Source: Nitrososphaerota archaeon
Lineage (GTDB): Archaea; Thermoproteota; Nitrososphaeria; Nitrososphaerales; CADDZS01
Direction: 5' to 3'
DNA: 64,000 nt
Assembly (NCBI GenBank): GCA_027314685.1
Contig: DAHVAI010000406.1
Location: forward strand, 3,152-67,151
The position numbers were made by a program, and so were the translations under genes. Shown here in pieces: positions 50,511 through 59,363 of the stretch (positions are counted from its first letter, which is position 1; each line of letters opens with the position of its first letter). The notes under the pieces were generated by a model, which saw only the letters and a program-made list of their open reading frames with translations, was not told the origin of the DNA and made no database searches.

Positions 50511-51889
50511 GTTCTATCCCAATTATCACTCAACTGCTATACGTAGTGGCAATTGTGTTTTTCATAATGTCTTTGAGGAACATGAGTGAGGTAAAGACTT
50601 CAAGGCAAGCCAATTACTTCGGGGCAGCTGGTATGGTAACTGCGATCGCAGCGACTTTAATCGCTTATGAAATTCACCGGGTGGATCTTCTGTTAGTTGC
50701 AGTCGTGATAGGTGTGGTTGTCGGTTCCCCTATTGCTCTGAAGGTTCCCATGACAGCTATTCCACAGCGAACTGCGATGTCGCATGCCTTTGGTTCTCTT
50801 GCAGTTGCTCTTGTTGGAACTTCAGAGTTCTATCAAAGAGCGCCGAATATAGACCACTACACCGTGCTAGTTCTCTCTGCGGAGATGATACTTGGTTATC
50901 TTACCTTCACAGGCAGTTGCATTGCTTTCTCAAAGCTGCATGGCATAATTTCTGGCAAGCCACTGATCTACCCAGGCCGTACCTTCATGAGCCTGCTTTG
51001 CTTGGGAGTCGCTATCGCCCTGGGTATCTACTTGTCAATATTCCCTGCGGAAGAACAAATTCTTCCGATAATGGTCGTTTTTGCATTGCTCTTCGGCTTT
51101 CTCCTGGTGATCGCAATAGGAGGGGCGGACATGCCAACAGTGATCGCGATCTTGAACTCGTATGCCGGTTTGTCTGCAGCAGCACTTGGATTCGTCTTAG
51201 ATAACAGAGTTTTGATAGTCGCTGGAGCGCTGGATGGGTCTTCAGGCTTGGTCCTCGGACTGATTATGAGCAAAGCTATGAACCGCTCGTTCAGGAATGT
51301 GTTGTTCGGTGGAGTGGGTTCGACGGTTCACACTATCCAAACTGCTCAGACAGATAGGACAGTCGCCAGTTATACCCCCGAGGACGTAGCCACGATATTA
51401 GAGAATGCGCGGAAAGTTGTAATAGTTCCTGGTTATGGACTCGCTGTGGCGCAGGCTCAGCATGTAGTGAAAGAATTGGCTGATGTTCTTCAAGAGAAGG
51501 ATATCGATGTGAAGTATGGCATCCATCCAGTTGCTGGAAGGATGCCTGGTCACATGAATGTTTTGCTTGCCGAGGCAGAAGTTCCTTACGACCAGCTTTG
51601 GGAAATGGACAAAATCAATTCCCTCTTTGCAGAGACAGATGTTGTTATCGTGGTAGGTGCGAATGACGTTACAAACCCAGCAGCGCGGAATAAACCTGAT
51701 TCACCACTTTATGGAATGCCAGTGTTGAATGTGGACAAGGCAAAAACAGTGGTTTTCGTCAAGAGATCAACATCGCCTGGATTCTCCGGAGTAGACAATG
51801 ATCTGTTTTATCTTCCAAATACGATGATGGTTTTCGGCGACGCGAAAAAGGTGCTTGCGGAAATTGTTGCCGTGATGAATAAAAGTTAA
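50507..51889 (+). CDS. pntB: NAD(P) transhydrogenase subunit beta
   Basis: 460 residues. The first about 270 residues are membrane domain II with nine or so helices (including M-S-H-A-F-G and G-G-A-D-M-P-T); the last about 190 form NADP(H)-binding domain III, with V-I-V-P-G-Y-G-L-A-V-A-Q-A-Q-H, P-V-A-G-R-M-P-G-H-M-N-V-L-L-A-E-A, V-V-G-A-N-D-V-T-N-P-A and G-V-D-N-D-L-F-Y. With pntAA and pntAB it forms the proton-translocating transhydrogenase that makes NADPH from NADH. The ATGA overlap ties it to pntAB. Confidence 0.95.
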   Translation: MSSIPIITQLLYVVAIVFFIMSLRNMSEVKTSRQANYFGAAGMVTAIAATLIAYEIHRVDLLLVAVVIGVVVGSPIALKVPMTAIPQRTAMSHAFGSLAVALVGTSEFYQRAPNIDHYTVLVLSAEMILGYLTFTGSCIAFSKLHGIISGKPLIYPGRTFMSLLCLGVAIALGIYLSIFPAEEQILPIMVVFALLFGFLLVIAIGGADMPTVIAILNSYAGLSAAALGFVLDNRVLIVAGALDGSSGLVLGLIMSKAMNRSFRNVLFGGVGSTVHTIQTAQTDRTVASYTPEDVATILENARKVVIVPGYGLAVAQAQHVVKELADVLQEKDIDVKYGIHPVAGRMPGHMNVLLAEAEVPYDQLWEMDKINSLFAETDVVIVVGANDVTNPAARNKPDSPLYGMPVLNVDKAKTVVFVKRSTSPGFSGVDNDLFYLPNTMMVFGDAKKVLAEIVAVMNKS

Positions 51890-51952
51890 CGATCCGATAT
51901 TCAAATAATACTTTCCATCTCTCAAGGCTTATCTAATGAGACTCTCTTCCTC

Positions 51953-53281
51953 ATGGATATGGCCACCGATTTTGCTCGTACGTCGTACGATAAGATCTTC
52001 GAAGCGTTAGAAAAGCACCAAAACTGGTTTGCAAATTCAATACCTTTGATAGCTTCAGAGAACGTACCCAGCCCTGCAGTACGCGAAGCGATAATCTCAG
52101 ATTTTGGCAATAGGTATGCGGAAGGATGGGTGGGAGAGCGTGTTTACGCGGGGTGCACGTACATCGACGAAGTAGAAATGCTGTGCCTAGACCTAGCAAA
52201 GCGCCTGTTCGAAGCAGAATTTGTTGATGTCAGACCAGTTTCAGGGGTCTGCGCAAACCTGACTGTTTATTCCGCGTTCACGGATCCTGGAGATACTATT
52301 ATCGCTTTGGCGATTCCTAATGGCGGACACATCTCTGCTGCCAGAAAGGAGTTTAACGGAACCGCTGGCTTGGTTCACGGGTTGAATGTCGAGTATTTTG
52401 TATTCGACAGAGAAAATTGGAATATTGATATCGATAAAACGAAGGACAGGGTCCGAAAGCTAGGATCTGAAGGGAAAAAGCCGAAAATGGCGATGTTTGG
52501 CGGTAGCCTTTTCTTATTTCCACACCCGGTTAGAGAGTTGTCAGATTTTCTCAAGAGTGAGGGTATCACTGTATGTTATGACTCCGCCCATGTGTCAGGT
52601 CTAATCGCTGGGAAACAGTTCCAGGCTCCGCTGAAAGAGGGTGCAGATGCAATGACTCTATCAACCCATAAGACCTTATTCGGTCCACAAGGAGGAACTG
52701 TGCTATCTTGGAACAAATACGCTGAGAAGATAAAGGCCGGCGCCTTTCCAGGAACCTCCAGCAACCATCACTTGCACCATGTAGCTGGCAAGGCTGTTGC
52801 CTTTGCTGAATTCTTGGAATACGGGGAAGTTTATGCGAAGCAAGTGATCGGGAATGCGCGAGCACTCGCTGCGGCACTGAACAGTGAAGGTTTGAATGTC
52901 TTAGCTGAGAACCTAGGTTTCACGAAATCTCACCAGATAGCGGTTGACGTGACAAAGTATGGAGACGGAGGCAATTTGGAGAAGGATCTAGAGAGGGCAA
53001 ACATCATAGTAAATAGACAACTTATTCCTGGAGACATTCAAGCTGGAAGACACTACATGCACCCAGGAGGTCTTCGGTTGGGTACCAGTGAAGTCACCCG
53101 TCTCGGGATGGGAAAGGATCAGATGAGGGAAATCGCAGCGTTAATGGCTAAGATCATAGTAAGAAAACAGGACCCCACCAGTGTCAAGAACGAGGTGGAA
53201 TCCTTGAGGAAGAACTACCAGAAAGCGAACTATGCTTTTGAGACTAGCACTGCTGCGTACAAATACATCAGAGTTCGCTAA
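51953..53281 (+). CDS. glyA: Serine hydroxymethyltransferase
   Basis: 442 residues, fold type I PLP enzyme. I-A-S-E-N-V-P-S-P-A-V-R and R-Y-A-E-G near the N-terminus, V-C-Y-D-S-A-H-V-S-G-L-I-A-G, and the PLP lysine in L-S-T-H-K-T-L-F-G-P-Q-G-G (about residue 238) are clear. It converts serine to glycine while charging a C1 carrier (tetrahydrofolate or, in many archaea, tetrahydromethanopterin). Start ATG at 51953. 63 bases after the transhydrogenase operon. Confidence 0.95.
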   Translation: MDMATDFARTSYDKIFEALEKHQNWFANSIPLIASENVPSPAVREAIISDFGNRYAEGWVGERVYAGCTYIDEVEMLCLDLAKRLFEAEFVDVRPVSGVCANLTVYSAFTDPGDTIIALAIPNGGHISAARKEFNGTAGLVHGLNVEYFVFDRENWNIDIDKTKDRVRKLGSEGKKPKMAMFGGSLFLFPHPVRELSDFLKSEGITVCYDSAHVSGLIAGKQFQAPLKEGADAMTLSTHKTLFGPQGGTVLSWNKYAEKIKAGAFPGTSSNHHLHHVAGKAVAFAEFLEYGEVYAKQVIGNARALAAALNSEGLNVLAENLGFTKSHQIAVDVTKYGDGGNLEKDLERANIIVNRQLIPGDIQAGRHYMHPGGLRLGTSEVTRLGMGKDQMREIAALMAKIIVRKQDPTSVKNEVESLRKNYQKANYAFETSTAAYKYIRVR

Positions 53282-53332
53282 GACTATAGAATTAGCATAG
53301 TTGATTAGTGTATTCAGCTTGCATGTAGTGTA

Positions 53333-54730
53333 GTGTCGCAGCAAGTAGACCGGGATACTGGTCTCACAGTACCCCACATCAAGGTCAAGTTCGGGACAGC
53401 TGGTATTAGAGGTGTATACGGAGAAGAGGTCTCAGTAAAGGAAACTATTGCGGTTTGCTACGCCGTTCACCTCTTGCTCGGTGAAGGTAGGTTCGGCGTT
53501 GGGTATGATACCCGAAAGACGTCCGTAGTACTCGCGAATATGGCTTCAGCTGCAATGAATTGGTACGGCAGCGATGTGGAGGATTATGGTATGATTCCAA
53601 CTCCGGTACTTGCCTTCAATATAAAGAATAGCAAACTTCATGCCGGTTTTTCTGTTACTGCCTCACACAATCCCCCAGAGTATGCCGGAGTTAAGGTTTT
53701 CGGGACTGATGGTATTGAGTTTTCGCTAGAAGCTGAGAAGAAGATTGAGCAATTGGTGCAAAGGAGTGTGAGTTACACGAAGGAAGGGGGCTTGGGCACT
53801 TTTGGCACTTCCCATGAGAATGGGGAAGCAACTAATTTTTACATCAACTCGTTGCTGAAAAGGTTTAAGCCGGGCAAGAAGTCGTTCAAGATCTTGGTAG
53901 ATTGCGCAAATGGAACGGCCGGCAACATAACGCCGAAAATCTTGGACGAGTTGGGTCATCACGTCGTTACTGTTAACGCTCACCCAAGTGAATCGTTCCC
54001 AGGTCGGATGCCAGAACCTATGTTTGAGACATTGGGAGAAGTGGCAGCCTTGACAAGATCTATCAGAGCAGATTTCGCAATAGCTCACGATGGTGATGCT
54101 GATCGGCTGGTCATGATAGACGATCTCGGTAAAGTAGTTCCAGACTACGCTCTCTCCACGCTTGTGCTTAGAATCATCGCTGAGAAGGTTAAGAGAGGAA
54201 ATGTGATTATATCTGTAAACTCTTCGAATGCGATGGAAGAGACGGCTCTGAAATTGGGTTGTAAGGTCCAGCGATCTCGTCTAGGGAAGACTTTCGAGGA
54301 GTTGTACAAGAGAAAGGGAATTTTTGCTAGTGAGCCTAGTAAGATGGTAGATCCGCGCTGGGGTTACTGGGAGGATGGAATCTACACAGGGGTGTTGATC
54401 TCCCAGTATCTTGCAGAAAATAGCATAAGTTTGAGTCGTGCCCTTTCTGGGACACCTATGTATTACAATTTACAAAGAAACCTCCATGGAAAGTCACGTC
54501 TCAATTACGATGAGGTAAGATCGAGTTTACAGAGTGTTTTTCGCAATCGAGTTGACAGATTCGATGATCTTGACGGTGTGAAGGCTTATCTGAAAGGTGG
54601 GGCATGGTTGATGATAAGAAGTTCGGGGACCGAGAACAAGGTCAGAGTGTATGTGGAATCACCTAATGAGAGTGAGGCTGTGTTTCTCCTAGAAGATGCT
54701 GTCCGGTTGGCAGCGTCGTGTAGCAAGTAG
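53333..54730 (+). CDS. glmM: Phosphoglucosamine mutase / phosphohexomutase
   Basis: 465 residues from a GTG start. T-A-S-H-N-P-P-E-Y-A-G holds the catalytic phosphoserine, H-D-G-D-A-D-R the metal-binding loop, F-A-S-E-P-S-K the sugar loop and I-R-S-S-G-T-E-N-K-V-R the phosphate-binding C-terminal loop. It interconverts hexose 1- and 6-phosphates; together with GlmS (26.7 kb) it would feed UDP-GlcNAc synthesis. Mannose or glucose phosphates are possible substrates too. 20 bases before the PolD small-subunit gene. Confidence 0.87.
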   Translation: MSQQVDRDTGLTVPHIKVKFGTAGIRGVYGEEVSVKETIAVCYAVHLLLGEGRFGVGYDTRKTSVVLANMASAAMNWYGSDVEDYGMIPTPVLAFNIKNSKLHAGFSVTASHNPPEYAGVKVFGTDGIEFSLEAEKKIEQLVQRSVSYTKEGGLGTFGTSHENGEATNFYINSLLKRFKPGKKSFKILVDCANGTAGNITPKILDELGHHVVTVNAHPSESFPGRMPEPMFETLGEVAALTRSIRADFAIAHDGDADRLVMIDDLGKVVPDYALSTLVLRIIAEKVKRGNVIISVNSSNAMEETALKLGCKVQRSRLGKTFEELYKRKGIFASEPSKMVDPRWGYWEDGIYTGVLISQYLAENSISLSRALSGTPMYYNLQRNLHGKSRLNYDEVRSSLQSVFRNRVDRFDDLDGVKAYLKGGAWLMIRSSGTENKVRVYVESPNESEAVFLLEDAVRLAASCSK

Positions 54731-54750
54731 CAGTCATTGGGTGCATTTCT

Positions 54751-56274
54751 TTGTCAGTTCAAAGAGCATTAAAGGAGGCGTTGAATCTTGGCTACCAGTT
54801 GGAGCCAAACGCCCTAACCTTGTTAAAGAAAGCGCTAGAAGCCAGTACCCAAAATTATAGTGCCGAGTCAGTTGTAAAGCTGGTGATGGAACAGAAGGCG
54901 AAGGTCGGAACTGGAAAGACCATTGAAGTCGAAGATTTGAAGCGTGTGTTGCCCGGGTTGTTCGACCTCGCTAAGCAAAGTGAAGTTAAGGTTGTCACAG
55001 AAACTGAATCAAAGGCTAGCACGACAAGCGATGATATCGAGATTGTGGAGGATGCGAGCCGGGAGGTACAACCCACTGGTGTAGAAGGTTTTCCACAGTT
55101 GTTCAAAAGCCGTTATGAGAAACTGGTTCGTATTTTGATGCAAAGGCCGGAAGGTAGGCATCTTACAAAAATCTCGAAAATTATTGGTGAGAAGGGCACT
55201 GTTAGGATCGCTGGACTTGTTTTTTCTAAAAGGCCGACCAAGACTGGGGGAGTGGAGTTCACCTTGGATGACGACTCTGGTAGTGTTTCTGTCCTTGCCG
55301 TAGGCGCCGAGGTGAAAAAGGCTGTTAGTGAGATCGCTCTTGACCAATGTGTGATGGTCGATGCAGACCCAGTGCAAGGAAGATGGATGGTGAAAAATGT
55401 CACGCAGCCTGATGTACCGAGCAAGAGTGCATCTACTTCGAAGAAAACGGCGTATGCTATTTTCCTTTCGGACCTACACATTGGCAGTAACAAGTTCTTA
55501 GAAGGGGCGTTTACACGCTTTTTGGATTGGCTAAGTGGGAAAGGAGCCTCTCCCGAAGACGAAGAGATCATTCGCAGGCTGAAGTATATCGTGATCGGCG
55601 GCGATGTTGTAGATGGAGTAGGTGTGTTTCCAAATCAAGAATATGAGTTGAACGAGCTGGATGTCTTCAAACAGTATGAAATGGTAGCGAACAAATTGAG
55701 TCTTGTTCCAAAACACTTGCAGATGTTAGTAATCCCTGGAAATCACGACGCAACAAGACAGGCACTGCCGCAACCAATGATTCCGGAAAAGTATGCAAAG
55801 GCTCTGTACAGTTTGCCGAATGTAAAGATGGTGGGTGACCCATGTCTGTTTAAGCTTCACGGGGTGTCAATTCTTGCGTATCACGGTAGAAGTCTTGATG
55901 ATGTTCTGGCTACAACCCCGGGGCTTTCTTATGAAAGGCCACAAGAAGCGATGAAGGTGCTTCTACGCGCGAGACATCTAGCCCCAATTTTCGGTATGAG
56001 GACCCCGATAGCACCTGAAGTTGAAGATCACCTAGTGATTAACGAAGTACCTGATGTATTCCATTCTGGGCACGTGCACACCATTGGAGAGGAGCGGTAC
56101 AAATCGACGCTCATTATTAATTCTGGAACGTGGCAAGGGCAAACCGGGTACCAAGCAAATTTAGGGATTAGCCCCACACCAGGAGTAATTCCAATAGTTA
56201 ATCTGGCTAATTTGGAGATTATTTGGAGGGGTTTCCTGACAAGCTCGACAACTAGCCTGCCACAAGTTGGTTGA
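54751..56274 (+). CDS. polB: DNA polymerase D small subunit (DP1)
   Basis: 507 residues from a TTG start. An N-terminal helical part (about 1-115) is followed by an OB fold (about 140-215; T-L-D-D-D-S-G-S-V-S) and a calcineurin-like phosphoesterase domain: F-L-S-D-L-H-I-G-S, V-I-G-G-D-V-V-D-G, I-P-G-N-H-D-A, H-S-G-H-V-H-T and I-N-S-G-T-W-Q. These metal ligands make the 3'-5' proofreading exonuclease of PolD. The large subunit lies at 60.9 kb. The 3' end overlaps that of orc1 by 23 bases (convergent). Confidence 0.95.
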   Translation: MSVQRALKEALNLGYQLEPNALTLLKKALEASTQNYSAESVVKLVMEQKAKVGTGKTIEVEDLKRVLPGLFDLAKQSEVKVVTETESKASTTSDDIEIVEDASREVQPTGVEGFPQLFKSRYEKLVRILMQRPEGRHLTKISKIIGEKGTVRIAGLVFSKRPTKTGGVEFTLDDDSGSVSVLAVGAEVKKAVSEIALDQCVMVDADPVQGRWMVKNVTQPDVPSKSASTSKKTAYAIFLSDLHIGSNKFLEGAFTRFLDWLSGKGASPEDEEIIRRLKYIVIGGDVVDGVGVFPNQEYELNELDVFKQYEMVANKLSLVPKHLQMLVIPGNHDATRQALPQPMIPEKYAKALYSLPNVKMVGDPCLFKLHGVSILAYHGRSLDDVLATTPGLSYERPQEAMKVLLRARHLAPIFGMRTPIAPEVEDHLVINEVPDVFHSGHVHTIGEERYKSTLIINSGTWQGQTGYQANLGISPTPGVIPIVNLANLEIIWRGFLTSSTTSLPQVG

Positions 56275-57466
56275 GCAGTTCATCAGATTTGAATGCTTGT
56301 TGTAGTGTTGTGATTGATATTTGTGGTGTGATTTTTTTTGTTCGCCCATACCTTCCGTAATTAACTATGGCGGCCGAAAGGAGCCCCAGCGTGTCTAGTT
56401 CTGATATGAGCCCAGAGACTCGTCTGGTGGTAAGGGGTTCCACACTGGTTGCAGCGCAAAGGTGGGAATACTGATCATAAATAGACCCACTAGATGCCTT
56501 GGCGTCGTTGGTTATAGCGGTTTTGAGAGCTGCTATCAAAACCAGCTTTGCCTGTAGGGGTAAGGTCCGTAATGCATCTGTAATTCTGTCTTGGTCGATT
56601 TTTTGTACGGCAATGCGCACATGTCGCTCATCGAGTTGTTGCGCACCGTCACGTTCAGCAACTTCACCTGCTATCCGGAGCAGGTCTACGGCTCTTCTTG
56701 CGTCACCATGTTCGGATCCTGAAAGTGCTGCACAAAGATTGACAGCTGCTTCTGAAAAGCTTCCAGGGTTGAAGGCAGTCTGGGCCCTTTGTTGGAGGAT
56801 TGTCTTTAGTTCAATTGCTGAATATGGTGGGAAGACAATTTCCTCCTCTGATAAGCGACTGAGTACCCGTGCACCTAGTAATTCCTTAAACTGAAGATCA
56901 TTAGAGATTCCTAGAAGGGAGAGGAATCCAGGGGTTATGGATGTTGCTGAATTTGTCAAATCATAAAGAATATCATCACCGAATGATTTCACCAAATAGT
57001 CAATTTCATCCAAGACAACGACTGTGTGTAGAGAGTTTGTCTTCATGTGTTTTTGGATGCGGGTGAGTACCTCGCTCACAGCTAGCCCTGTGAATGGCAC
57101 GTTAAGTCCTATTCCTGTAGCGAGTTCTGCAAGAGCTCTGTACTCAGTTCCAGCGTTTCGAATGTTAGCGTAAATGAATTTTGCAGGGATGTGTTTGGTA
57201 GTACATGTTTGGCTAAGTTTGTTAAGGACGTATTTTGTCGCGGCTGTCTTTCCTGTTCCTGTCTTCCCATAGATCAGGATGTTAGATGGTTTGGTTGAAT
57301 GGAGTAGCGGTGCCAAAATCTCTGCTATGGAATTTAATTGTTGAGATCTGAAAGGGAGGTTTTCAGGTATGTAGTCAGATCGTAGCGCGTCATGGTTTTT
57401 AAAAAGACGTCTTGATGTAAGTGCCCTCGTAAAGATACCATCAAGAGAATCGTTTTGCTGTACCAA
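56252..57466 (-). CDS. Orc1/Cdc6 replication initiator
   Basis: 404 residues from a TTG start. AAA+ domain: Walker A Y-G-K-T-G-T-G-K-T-A-A (about 65-75), Walker B V-V-V-L-D-E-I-D-Y-L-V, sensor 1 region L-G-I-S-N-D, and the lid with A-R-R-A-V-D-L-L-R-I-A. The C-terminal winged helix (about 310-395) contains T-T-R-R-V-S-G-L-I-S-E-L-D-T-L-G-L-L. It binds origin repeats and recruits MCM. Its start faces the ORB-rich origin at 57.5-57.9 kb, the classical archaeal arrangement. Confidence 0.95.
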   Translation of the reverse strand: MVQQNDSLDGIFTRALTSRRLFKNHDALRSDYIPENLPFRSQQLNSIAEILAPLLHSTKPSNILIYGKTGTGKTAATKYVLNKLSQTCTTKHIPAKFIYANIRNAGTEYRALAELATGIGLNVPFTGLAVSEVLTRIQKHMKTNSLHTVVVLDEIDYLVKSFGDDILYDLTNSATSITPGFLSLLGISNDLQFKELLGARVLSRLSEEEIVFPPYSAIELKTILQQRAQTAFNPGSFSEAAVNLCAALSGSEHGDARRAVDLLRIAGEVAERDGAQQLDERHVRIAVQKIDQDRITDALRTLPLQAKLVLIAALKTAITNDAKASSGSIYDQYSHLCAATSVEPLTTRRVSGLISELDTLGLLSAAIVNYGRYGRTKKITPQISITTLQQAFKSDELLNQLVAG

Positions 57467-57479
57467 GTTAGAGACCTAC

Positions 57480-57960
57480 CTATTTTTCAACTGGAGAAGT
57501 TGGTTTAGTAATGAAAGTTCTAAATTATTCATTTTCAAGAACTATGTAGGGTTTACACTTAATATAACAAAAACCCTAAAGTCATAACGTCTTTACTTAT
57601 AGTCAACTATAATTAAATTCTACACTATTCTGAAGCCCTTTCTCCTAACTATTTCCACTGGAACATTAAGGGTGGGGTCTGACCATAATTCAAAAACCAG
57701 TTCAAAGAGTCCAGAACGCACCCCTTTCCTTCCACTGGACCATTTCTGTGCTTCTAGACATGTCTAGATTGTCTATTGGAACACCCCTATATTTCCACTG
57801 GAGACAATCAAGACTTCACTCTTATACATCATTAACTGGAAGCCACCCATTGTGAAACCATATCAACAGCCCAAATTCAAAAATTAAATATCTCAAGTCG
57901 ACGAAATTGATCTGACCTAGGAAGTAACAAGTTAACACCTAGACTCCTTATCTAGAGAGT
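57480..57960. other. Replication origin (oriC) with ORB-like elements
   Basis: A gene-free A+T-rich region between orc1 and a wHTH gene. TCCACTGGA occurs three times on the plus strand, at 57654-57662, 57731-57739 and 57794-57802. Each is followed, in one orientation, by a G-run as in archaeal origin-recognition boxes: the first reads right (TTAAGGGTGGGG), the second and third read left (complement of GCACCCCTTTCC and of ACACCCCTATATT). Weaker relatives are at 57489 and 57833. A stretch of about 80 bases at 57541-57620 is about 26% G+C by hand count, a candidate unwinding element. Confidence 0.85.
57753..57768. repeat. Perfect 16-bp palindrome inside the origin
   Basis: TCTAGACATGTCTAGA, self-complementary over its whole length, lies between the second and third ORB-like elements. 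It may be a protein binding site or a spacer feature of the origin. Confidence 0.6.
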
Positions 57961-57997
57961 ACTCTTATCATTGTTAACAGTCAAGCTGTTTATCTGA

Positions 57998-58462
57998 ATG
58001 CAACTCGAGCACACTAACCAATCAGTCAAGATTAAGATTGAGTTCAGTGATGATTCTGGAACGAAGTACTCATTCAACATCCAAGGATCATCAAAAGATA
58101 ACATCCAGAAACTCCTTGACTTTGCTGAATCAGTCTCAAGTAAGAACGCACTCCCTAATGAGGAGCAGGTAGTCGACACGAACTTTGCAAAATTATATGG
58201 ATTACTTGAGAGTAGGTTCCGCTTTGGCTCCTTCACTTCTAATGACGTTCTCAAGGCATATCAACAAGATTTTGCCCAAACTACAACACATAGCATTATC
58301 TCAACATATCTCTCTAGAATGACCCGTAGAGGTCTTTTGAATAGGATAAGGCAACGTTCAGGCTGGCTTTATAGACTAGCAAGGACTGAAGAACAAAGAC
58401 AACAACTAATCAGCCAACCAACACCATCAAACCTAGTCAAACTACCTGAAATAACTCCATAA
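57998..58462 (+). CDS. wHTH protein next to the origin
   Basis: 154 residues, ATG start. The first about 50 residues form strands (V-K-I-K-I-E-F-S-D-D-S-G-T-K-Y-S-F-N-I) and a helix, and the C-terminal part (about 65-135) has a winged-helix pattern: F-G-S-F-T-S-N-D-V-L-K-A-Y, T-T-H-S-I-I-S-T-Y-L-S-R-M-T-R-R-G-L-L and W-L-Y-R-L-A. It lies on the other side of the origin from orc1. Whether it regulates orc1 or transcription near the origin is not known. Family without a name for me. Confidence 0.65.
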   Translation: MQLEHTNQSVKIKIEFSDDSGTKYSFNIQGSSKDNIQKLLDFAESVSSKNALPNEEQVVDTNFAKLYGLLESRFRFGSFTSNDVLKAYQQDFAQTTTHSIISTYLSRMTRRGLLNRIRQRSGWLYRLARTEEQRQQLISQPTPSNLVKLPEITP

Positions 58463-58542
58463 TTAGGCGACCTTAGATTCCTCTAAGGACTCACATAGCA
58501 CAAACACTTATCTCGATCCTCCACATAGAATATTCTCGGAGC

Positions 58543-58704
58543 ATGCCAATTACAGCTTTAACTCGGAACTTGAAAGTGTCTCAGACCACACCATGCCCGA
58601 AGTGCGGTGGGCACACCCAGGACGGCTATTGTATGCAGTGTCATTTCTCATATGAATCATATCTGACACCTACTGAGGCTAGAGACTTCACTACTGCTGG
58701 CTAA
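58543..58704 (+). CDS. Small zinc-ribbon protein (53 aa)
   Basis: ATG at 58543, stop at 58702-58704. After 17 residues the sequence reads C-P-K-C-G-G-H-T-Q-D-G-Y-C-M-Q-C-H-F-S-Y, i.e. two CxxC knuckles (C18, C21, C30, C33), a compact zinc ribbon, and a short tail. Located 80 bases downstream of the wHTH gene and close to the origin. Function unknown; nucleic-acid or protein binding is plausible. Confidence 0.6.
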   Translation: MPITALTRNLKVSQTTPCPKCGGHTQDGYCMQCHFSYESYLTPTEARDFTTAG

Positions 58705-58729
58705 AATCAACTCATACTTACAGTAGGGT

Positions 58730-59308
58730 CTAGGATCCAAGTATATTACGACCTTTATCCGTAATCGAATACGAGTAAGGACGCGCGGTCGTGTCCCTCT
58801 CTACAAATCCATCCTGAAACAGGGCATTCATCATACGTGCTGTATGCTCCCGCGTTTTCCCTATCCTTTGCTGGATCTCTCTAGCCGTCAGCTTTCCTTC
58901 ACCCTCCATAACCATATTCAATACTTCGCGCTCAGTGCTTCCCAATCTATGCTCATCTGACCTTGATGTATTCACAGCTAACTTGCGACCTACAATTGGT
59001 CGCCTCGGTTCAAAATCATCAAGCTCTCTATTATTATCACGTAAAGGCGGGCGCAATATACTACTTGGCTGGGGCCTCCTTTCCATCCTAAGCTCTAGAA
59101 TCTCTTGTTTTACCTTCTGATCTACAAGTCCCTCCTCCAACCTTTTCATCCTTTGGTTGAACTCCGATACTATGGCAGAGACCTCAATCAAGTCACTTGG
59201 TGTATGATATTCCTTTGTGACCTTCGCTCTTAACCATACTACAGTCACCATCACAGCCGAAAGAGAGCAAATTGAGAGTAAAATAGCGGATAATGTGATG
59301 ATGTTCAA
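58730..59308 (-). CDS. Membrane-anchored winged-helix protein
   Basis: 192 residues from a TTG start. One TM helix at about 4-25 is followed by a helical coil (about 45-75), a basic P/R-rich linker, and a C-terminal winged helix (about 120-190): L-G-S-T-E-R-E-V-L-N-M-V-M, L-T-A-R-E-I-Q-Q-R-I-G-K-T-R-E-H-T-A-R and Y-S-Y-S-I-T-D-K-G. Membrane-bound wHTH proteins of this form are common in Nitrososphaerota. It may tether DNA near the origin to the membrane or transduce a signal; both are inference. Confidence 0.72.
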   Translation of the reverse strand: MNIITLSAILLSICSLSAVMVTVVWLRAKVTKEYHTPSDLIEVSAIVSEFNQRMKRLEEGLVDQKVKQEILELRMERRPQPSSILRPPLRDNNRELDDFEPRRPIVGRKLAVNTSRSDEHRLGSTEREVLNMVMEGEGKLTAREIQQRIGKTREHTARMMNALFQDGFVERDTTARPYSYSITDKGRNILGS

Positions 59309-59363
59309 TCTCTGTGATACCCCTTACCCAGGGTGCAAAATATCACAAAATAACCTTTTGCCC

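Noticed and set aside
57540..57580. AGGGTTT / AAACCCT inverted pair in the origin as an extra ORB
   Set aside because: Lacks the TCCA-N-TGGA core. It may be part of the unwinding zone but is not an ORB-type element.
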